A stretch of 64,000 nt of DNA from positions 470,001 through 534,000 of the forward strand of contig CAUJNA010003772.1 of the NCBI GenBank assembly GCA_963377175.1, read 5' to 3'. The DNA is from Effrenium voratum. Its lineage: Eukaryota > Sar > Dinophyceae > Suessiales > Symbiodiniaceae. Under the pieces are notes generated by a model, which was not told the origin of the DNA, did no database searches, and saw only the letters and a list, made by a program, of their open reading frames with translations. The position numbers and the translations under genes were made by a program. Positions 12,501-21,500 of the stretch are shown piece by piece (the first letter of the stretch is position 1; each line of letters opens with the position of its first letter).

Positions 12501-15500
12501 ACACATGATGCTTTCTGCGAGTGGGGCAGGAAACCTCGTCTGACATTCTCACACACACACACAAACTCGTACACGTACTCGCACGCACGCACGCGCACAT
12601 ACACAAGCCCACGCACACGTACGTAAGATCGTTGGTTGCCTCTCACCAATTGAGCTGGGCAACAGTGTGCCAAGCGTTTCATCACATCGTACATGTATGG
12701 AGCATATCAGACCTCCTTTCGGAGGATTTCTGGAGGTCCATGTTGGGGTAGATTGCACCAAAACTGAATGGCAACACACAAGGTGGGAGTTATGCAAAGA
12801 CGCTCCATGAATTTCCCCACTCCTTTCTTGCGGATAGCTTGCCAAAATGATCATTTTGGACCCCAACTGATTCACACTCAAGAAGCCTTATCAACTTATC
12901 AACAGCAATTATCTTGAGACGTGAGCGGAAAGGTATGCGCGCAAGCGCGCGAGGCACCGACTTCCGCTACAGTGCGGCCGAAAGCTCTGGGTCTTCGACG
13001 CAGTGAATGTAGGGCTCGTAGATCCACATACAAACCAGGCAAATCATCAGCATGAGGCTGGCCTTAATCGACAAAGAATGAAAAAAACGTCTACGCTCCA
13101 ATCAACAAGCATGGAAGTGCATCTTGGAACAAAACAGAGCTTTCCTTTTGCAAGGAAGTTCAGTGCACTTGCATGTTAGTAGGGTAGTTATTTCAGTGGG
13201 TGGTCCGAGTTGACAGAATGGCTCAGGATAGGAGCGAATCAACAAAGATGCCAATTCACGGAGTCCCATGGTGAGACTCAGTGGTAAAACAGCACTTCAG
13301 CCCAGACCCCTAGTTCTTTGCTGCAACAGAAGCTGTGTTGAAGACCTGGGGAGCCTCGAGAAGTGACGGAAATTGCTTGAACCATGAAAAAATATGTCTG
13401 GCACAATTACACCAGAGAATGCCGCGCCTAAACCAAACATTGGAACCTCTCGAATCACCTGATAGGCAAAGCGGTAAAAAAAAAGCTAGTCGCAAAGCAT
13501 CGTCAATCAGCTACAAGTTATGTGTGATGCAGGAAGAAAAAAAACACGAGCGGTGGGAGTAACCTCTATCATTGCTGCGCTTCTGTGAGTGCCAGCATCA
13601 CACTCTGCAATGGCCACCGCCCTGCTTCAATTTTATCCCAGGCTGATCATAGGAGGGGGCAACGTCAACATCTACATGGTTGGTATATCGCCCTACACAG
13701 GGTCAGCGTGCACAACGAGGGAAACCTCCCGTCGACTTCCACACTTTCACGCCGCAACCTCCAAGGTTTAAACGCATATAGAAAAAAACACAGTCGGTTC
13801 AACAAGCTACTGTCGAAAACTCATCTGGAAGGACCTAGGGTTTCTTTGGTTCTATAAACAAAATGTGCCCAACTCCAAGTGCCAAACTCGACAGATTGCT
13901 ACTCGTTCCTGCAGCGGACTTGCCATGAGTCACAGCTGTAAGGTCATGCACCTGCAGCTGAGGCACGATATGATAAAACTGGGTCAGATATCTGGGCACT
14001 GGGAGTCTCAATACGCGGACCGTGTCCCGGCCGTAGTAGGCCTTGAAGGTGTCCCGTGCGTGCTGGATCAAAAGGACCAGCAAAGTGAGCATGTAGGTTA
14101 TAGCTCTGCAGAACAGCGTGCCGATTCGCGCTTCTTTGGACTCCCTGTACTCCGGCAGCAAGGTCTGACTCACCATAAGCACCACCAGGCTGAAAATGAA
14201 CCAAATCTTGGACACGATGAACTCCTGGATCACCAGCCCTGTCCAAAGGTGGTTGGACACCACGTTCACCACAGAATGGGAGACGATCTGTGGATCACCC
14301 AGGCCGACAAGGGCTTGCAGGGCTCCCGCGAAGTTCCCGTTGCCGTCCACGAACAAGTTCTTAACGTAGTAATTCACCCGCCTTGGACGGTCCAAACGAA
14401 CGACTGTGCCTTCAACACCAAAATCATCCACGTGCCACCCGCCAGTTCACGCACATGCTATATATATATATACATAATTGTGGGAGGGGCGGGGGTAGCA
14501 TATGTATATATATATATACATACTAATATGCAATACATAAATGCTCCCAATTGATGAAACGCTTACAGGCATTCAACCGACTTCTGCAGAAGTGCCTGAG
14601 CATTCCAAGTATCCCATGCGGGATACCAAAGAGAGGAGATTGATGTATTGACCAACAAACACTATATCCAGAATGGTTAATGAAATGAGCTCAGAAATTG
14701 TTACTCCTGATGTCTTTCTTTCTGGGAGCCCGTGGCCCATCTAGCCAACCCACATGCCACATCTGTCCCATCTCCCCTAGCGCGGTTCCCCTCCTCCTCT
14801 GGCCAGCACGGTCATAGTTAGGGTTTGGTGAAACCAACGTAGCAAAGGGAAAACGACGACAAACTACAAACCAGCCAGCCAATAGCAGTCAGTCACCTGG
14901 CCTGAAAACCGCCAATCAGCCAACCAACGGACCACACAACTAGCTAGCCAACCGGCATACCAGCAAACTAGCAAACCAGCCCGAAAAACAATTACATCCA
15001 ACAAGCAAGCAAACTAGCCAGCAGGCCATGAAGCAGCAAGAGAGCAAGCAGGCAAGCAAGCACGCAGGCAAGGCTAGGCTAGGCTAGGCTAGGCTAGGCA
15101 AGGCAAGCGAGGAAACAAAAAGCAACCAACCAACCGACCGACCAACCAATCTAACCAGCCAACAATACCAACCAAACAATCAAACAAGCAAATAAACACC
15201 AGCCAAACAAACAAACAAACAAACAAACAACCAAACCAAAACAAAACAACGCACAAACGAGATACAAGCAACAAATACACAAACACAAGCAATCAAGCAA
15301 TCAAGCAAGCAAACAAACTTTGCAGAACCGAACAGTACAGAACAACCCGTCACAAAACAAAAACGCCAAGAAGAAGCCACAAACAAGAAAAGCATGGCTC
15401 CGCCCCTTTCCTCCCAGAAAAAAAAAGCAACACTGCAAACCAACATAGAGCGATACAAAGCAAAACAAACAACCAAACAAAGAGCGGACGTCCAACATAC

Positions 15501-18500
15501 TTGCAACTTGCTAACACGCCGAAAACACTAAGGTTAACACACTTCGCTTTGGGCTAATGGGGACCCACTCACCCAAAACTGTGGCCATGGCGCCTCATGC
15601 CTTGATCAGTGGTCCGGGACCGCCAAGCCAGACCCTCTAGAAAGGTCGTGAGCAGCGTCGGCGCCTCTGAGCAAATGATCTGTACAATGTCCCTATGCCG
15701 CGCGAAGAGGTCGTCCACACCGTAGTAGTACCGCTCACGGTCCGCCCTCAAAGTGTGCGTTCTCTGTTTGCTTTTCAGAGTAAACACAAGTCGAATCGGT
15801 GGTTGTGCTGCCGTTAATAATCTTCAGACTGTCCATGACGTGTTGGTTGCAGATTAGCAGGAAGGCGTGGTTCATGGGTTTGTTTCAGAACAAACACAAG
15901 GAATTGTGCTCCAAAAGCAGGGCAATCAGTGCAAGCCAGAACACAGGACGCAAAGAAAACCAGCACGAGGGAATTCCAGGGATCGGCTACAGCACATGTT
16001 AGCTTCGATTCACCTATGGGTGTGCATGCATGCATGCACGTAGTAGGCACATATATGTAATATATACATATACATATTTATCTATATATCCTCGCCCACC
16101 ATTTAGTAATCATATCAGAACATATAGTGTGTTTGATGGAGTGGTGAGGTGCGAATCGACAACGTGCAGGTATCTTTCGCAGATGGCAAACACTTTGTAT
16201 CAGGCACGCCACGTTGGCAGTTTCCACCTTGAAAGCACAACACTCCAAAAGCTGCACAGACAAGCACATACGCAGGTTTGGAGGTGTAAAGCTCCCACGC
16301 ATACACGGAGGTCCACAAAATGCAAAGAAACAAACACAGCAAACAAGCAAGGCGTGTTCTTCATGCCCGCTCCAAGACCTGCACAGGGACCCATAAAAAC
16401 AAAATAAACCAAGGAGACTCTGGACCAGGACCTTCTGACTCATCCGGACTTTCGTTTTGTCGCTTCAACCATGCATTTATCTTGCTTTCTCCTTATGGAG
16501 TGTTTGGTCCGAATCCGCATTTTGCTGGTCAGTTGAAACCTCCAAAGTCGAACTGTGCGGTTCATGGGCTTGGCTTAAATGCCAACTTGTATACGTGTAT
16601 AACTCAATACAGTTTGCCACACAAACTAAGTATGTTCTTAGCGTTGTTTGCTCAAAAACAACATTTGCTGGCACCTTTAAAGACGGCACGACCTCTTACA
16701 CTCAACAACGGTTCAGTGTCTTGATCACGTTGTAGATATCTTCACGTTGAGACTGAGATTGCTCATCACAGAAGAGTCACCCACAAGGCTCAATAAAAAC
16801 GGTGATTGTGAAAGGTGCGTGCGCGACACAAGTATGTGGTCAACCGCGGCGAGTGTGTCAGCACACTAAAATATTGGAACTGCGGGATGGACTACATACA
16901 TATATGTATGTTGGAAACATGAAACATATGCAAGTGCATACAAATCCCGAGATCGCTATTATAACAAATGTGTTTCCTAATGCAGAATCCTGTGACTGTT
17001 TCGGGAGTCGCTTTAACAACACATTCCCATCCCACCTCCTCAAACAAAAAAGAAAGAAACAAGAAACACACATATGCGCAAGCAATCCTACATTAGAATT
17101 GGCAACGCTGACCCAACACGGCCCCGCTCTTCCACTCAAGAGGCCCCAAGTCACTGGTGGCACTGTTTGGGGGGACTATTAAAGCATCCCCGACATTACA
17201 TGACATTTCGATTCATTACACCGCATTGCATGGCATCGCATCATACCACAAAAAAAACTTCGTGCGTGTGAACACTGCTTTCGACCCTCTCAGCCTGATG
17301 GTCAGAAGATCTTCGATGATAGCCTTTGCAGCACTCAAGGACCCGCTTTCGATCGCCCAGCGGAGAGGTGAAATGTCCTGTGTGCCCACCTTCACAATCA
17401 GCACCCAGCTTGCACGCTTCCCACCTAGGTCGATGTGTTGCAAACTAGGCATCTTGGGACGGCTTGAAAGGGCACCATGAAACCAACCACTTGGATGGGT
17501 ACCTGGTAGTGAATGGCCATGCAAGAAGTCTGGGACAAGTGCAACAACATGGTGGTTTCCGTCCATTTCGCAGTTCAACACAAATATGGGCTTCTTTGGC
17601 ACCGAGCCGCGCGGGGCAGAATTCACTGCGCTGGCCAGTTGCAAAGTCGAGTTGTTGTTGATGGCCTTCATGACCTTGGCTGTCACTGTTCTCGGATCGA
17701 CGGCTGCGAGTATCGACGCTCTTTCCTGGACTCCATGTTTCATCGGCAAGTCCATGATCAATCGAAACCTCCATTGCACCCCTTCACGGACACAAGTCAA
17801 GGAGAGTCAATAAAAGGCGTCAAACTAGATGTGAAAGCCCTGGAGCACATAAACGCATAAAAGCAAGACATACGCAACTCAACTACAGCAGCACATTCAA
17901 GCCACAGCAAGGCCGCTTCTGAACAAACGCTTCAGTATAGGGGCACTCATGACTGATGTCAAAACCATTTGGAGGGTAGTAGAGCAAATAGGATGCTGTG
18001 TCACCATAGGGTCTTTAAAAACCATACAGCCACGCATGCATCCCGAATCCAAGCACCTCTCGGCAAAACCCTTGGGCCTTACGTGCAGTTCGGCCCAGGT
18101 GGCAATCGTAGAGCCCTCTGTCACCGTGTGCACCAGCCTTGGGATCCACAAAAAACAAACACCCAGCGGAAAAAATCCAACTTTTTGGGAAGCAACAGCC
18201 AATCCGTTGGGGAAACTTTAAGGATTCCTCACTTGACAAGCTACACCCCCTAAAATTCACCAGCCTGGGTCCTCCGTCTCCGGGTAATTTCTCTGTTTTT
18301 CCGTTCTCCGGGATATTTCCAGGAGACTCTCTGAAATCTAGGAGTTTCAGGTGTTTCAAATGCAATAATCAAAAAAAAGGAGGAGAGGCTTGCAATGCAC
18401 GAGTGAACATCAAAAACGAGGAGTGGTTCTGACGGGAGGCAATTTTGAAACAGTCTTCTTGTCTTTTTTCGTTGTTTGGGCCCGCAAATGTACAACTCTG

Positions 18501-21500
18501 TACACTATCCCAGCAATTATGCAACTCTGCGTACTCGAGTGGGGATTCCTCTTTTTTATGCTGCACTCTCCGGAAACTCCGTCTTTTTTGATTTTCGCGA
18601 CTTTGCGGGTTTTCGCGGGAGTTTGCGGGGTTTTTGCGGGTGTTTTGCGCTAAGTTTCAGGTGTGGTACTTTCCGGTTTGACCAACTTTGTCGCCCAAAG
18701 GCAATAAATCCGAGTTCAGAATAATTCTGAAATCTGAATTAGTGATTATGATTCAGGTGAACGATTCCGATTTAGACTATTTCTGAATGGGAGGGTTCCT
18801 TCCGTCAAGTACCGAATTGCGATTTCTAGGGGTTTCAGGTGTGCAAACCATTTCCAGAAGTGACAATCAATTTCTAGGAGTTTTACAACCAGGAGTTGGA
18901 AAACTCCGCGTTTTTTCACTGAGATCCTCAAAACACAGGTAGTCCCGGATCTTACGTTAAATGTTCATGTTTTGCAAGATCCAGGAGGTTTTACTCAAGT
19001 CCCGGGTTTGGGAAAAACACACACCTTCAAGGCATGGCATTTCAGGTTTTCTTCCAGGAAACCAGGGTTGCAGACCACCTTTTGAAATCGGCCAAACCTC
19101 GCTTTCACGCAAAACGCCCCAAGCCGGGTAAGCGTTTTCTCACGTCTTCTCCCCGTTTTTGCTCCGTGTTGTTTTCTTCATTGTTCTCCGGGCGCGGCGC
19201 ATCTGGGCGATGATGCCCAAGGACCAGGAGAAGGCCTCGAGGCCCAGCTCGTCGGAGACGAAGCGCCGCAGGGAGTCCACCGCCGCCTGCACGAAGGGCC
19301 CAAACATCTCCTCGGAGCGCGCAAGCGGAGCGGGCCCGCGGGGATGGCCCGCGGAGGGCGCGGGCCACGGGGCTCCGATGGGAAAGCGAGTTGCGTCATA
19401 AGCAACACTCGGTCTTTTTCCATGGTCGACCCAGAACCATGCTTCAAGAATTAGGAAGGCGGCCGCAACTATTCCGGCTGGGACTGCCCCTTACTAATCT
19501 TCATCTACCCGGTTTTGATTGTGGCTCATTTGGCGCGAGAAGTAGGGAAGGTGGCGATGAACCCAGGCTTCAAGCCCCTAGGAAACCAGCAGTTGGATGG
19601 TTAAGGGGCATGCGCTCATTCTCTGAGTGGATGGCCCAACAAAAACAACGAACTTTGAGATTCCCACGAAAATGGTCCCAAACACAGTATGAAGTCAGAA
19701 CTCAGGAAGTGAAATTAGTAGATACCTGGAGCGCCCTCCCACCCTTTTCACATGGAACCTGACAGTCCCTTTAAAAGGAACACGGTCCAAACCAGGACCC
19801 CCCTGTCACGTTCCATGCTAATTGGTGGGAGGGTAGCTATGAGTATGCTGCATTGCTACATTGCTAGTAGCTAATTGGTACATATCTGTATGGCACTACT
19901 AAATGGTAGTTTAAGTTGTAGTCTATTGGTAGAGTTGAACTAGATAGGCAGTGTCCAAAACACATTGACCCGTTCTCCCAACATGCATGTAAAGCTTGTA
20001 TAACACGCTTCAAACCGGATAGTAGAAGCACCTACAAATGGCTAGGAAGAGAGGACGTGCAATCCGGGAGGATTCTGAATCTGCCACTTGGGGCCACTTG
20101 GAGCCACTCCAAGTGGCAGTGCCACTTGAAGTGGCCGTGCCACTTGGAGTGGCTCCAAGTGGCGCCAAGTGGCTCCAAGTGGCTCCAAGTGGCTCCAAGT
20201 GGCAGTCCCACTTAAAGTGTCTGGAGATCTGGCTGGGTTCTCACTATGTCTGAGACTGGCTATGTGGCATCACAAAATGGCTTAATCGATGTGGCTTATC
20301 TGCAGCATGTGCATGTTGGGCAGCCCTGCCCACGGCAAGGCTGTAGCAGCGGGCAGCCAGGCATTCATTGCTTCATGGCATCTGCTTGTTGCAACAAACA
20401 CACCACGGGGTAGTCACGGCATGGAGCAACATGCAACCACTAGGTGGAAGGCTCTGCGTCTCTCTCCTACTGAATTTCATAAACCGTTTTTGTTTTGGCT
20501 GATGCGTGGAGTGCACGCGCAGTAGATAAGGAGGAAAAATGGTTAAACAGAGAAATAGACAGGAAAAGTTGAATTCTATTTTGCAGACTCCGATACAATA
20601 TATACGCTATCACGTACACAAGCGGATGTCTTACCTCTCCTGCAGCGCTAGCTTTCTTCATTCTGCCTCCAGCTGGCCCAATTGTTTTGGGTGACGCAAA
20701 GTTTACCGAAATCCGAGATGTTTCGCACCGCAAGACACAAACCTACGGCTCAGTCTACCTTGGAAATGGGAAACCTGAAAAAACTGAGTTTTTGCGGAAT
20801 GTCCAAAAACTCGTTTTTTTTGTTTATTCGCGGCGTGCACGCACAGTAGGTCATGAGCAAACAGTCGAACAGACAAACGGGCAGGAAAAGTTGAATTCTA
20901 CTTGCAGACTCCGACACAATGTGTACTTTATCACGCACACAAGTGGATGTCTTACGTGTCCTGCAGCGCAAGCCTTCTTCATTGAGCCTCCGTCTGGCCC
21001 AATTGTTTTCGGTGACGCAGAGTTAGCCGAAATCCGAGATGTTTTGCGCTGCTAGATACAGACCTACAGCTTAGTCTACCATGGAAATGGGAAAACCGAA
21101 AAAAACCGAGTCTTTGCTGAATGTCAAAAAACTCGGTTTTTTTTGTTTTATTCGCGGCGTGCACGCGCAGTAGGTAATGAGCAAACAGTCGAACAGAGAA
21201 ACAGGCTGGAAAAGTTGAATTGTATTTGCAGACGCCGATACAATATATATATATACATCTCCCATCAGGCACTCCAGCTGACGTTTTACCTTGCCGTCTC
21301 ACATCGCGGTGGCAATAGCATCCCGTCACGCACCGGCGCAAACAGCGCCAGCAGCTAACCCACCGCTGCCGCACCAGGCAGCGTACAGGGAAAGCCTCGC
21401 GGACAGAGCACTGATACTTCTTCCATCAAAAAATGTGCACAGCACTGCCCCTTCCGCTCGAGCACGCCATGTACACGAGTATTAAAAAAACTGCAGACAC

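Larger units (their letters stand above)
20512..21265. repeat. ~323-bp tandem repeat, 2.3 copies, with an exon-like core
   Basis: GTGCACGCGCAGTAG marks begin at about 20512, 20836 and 21158. Each full copy contains an open core (20647-20722; 20967-21042). On plus it reads PPAGPIVLGDAKFTEIRD then PPSGPIVFGDAELAEIRD. On minus it is also open and ends in a GTAAGA donor-like site. The cores differ at roughly ten of 76 positions. Strand and coding status are unresolved. Confidence 0.75.
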
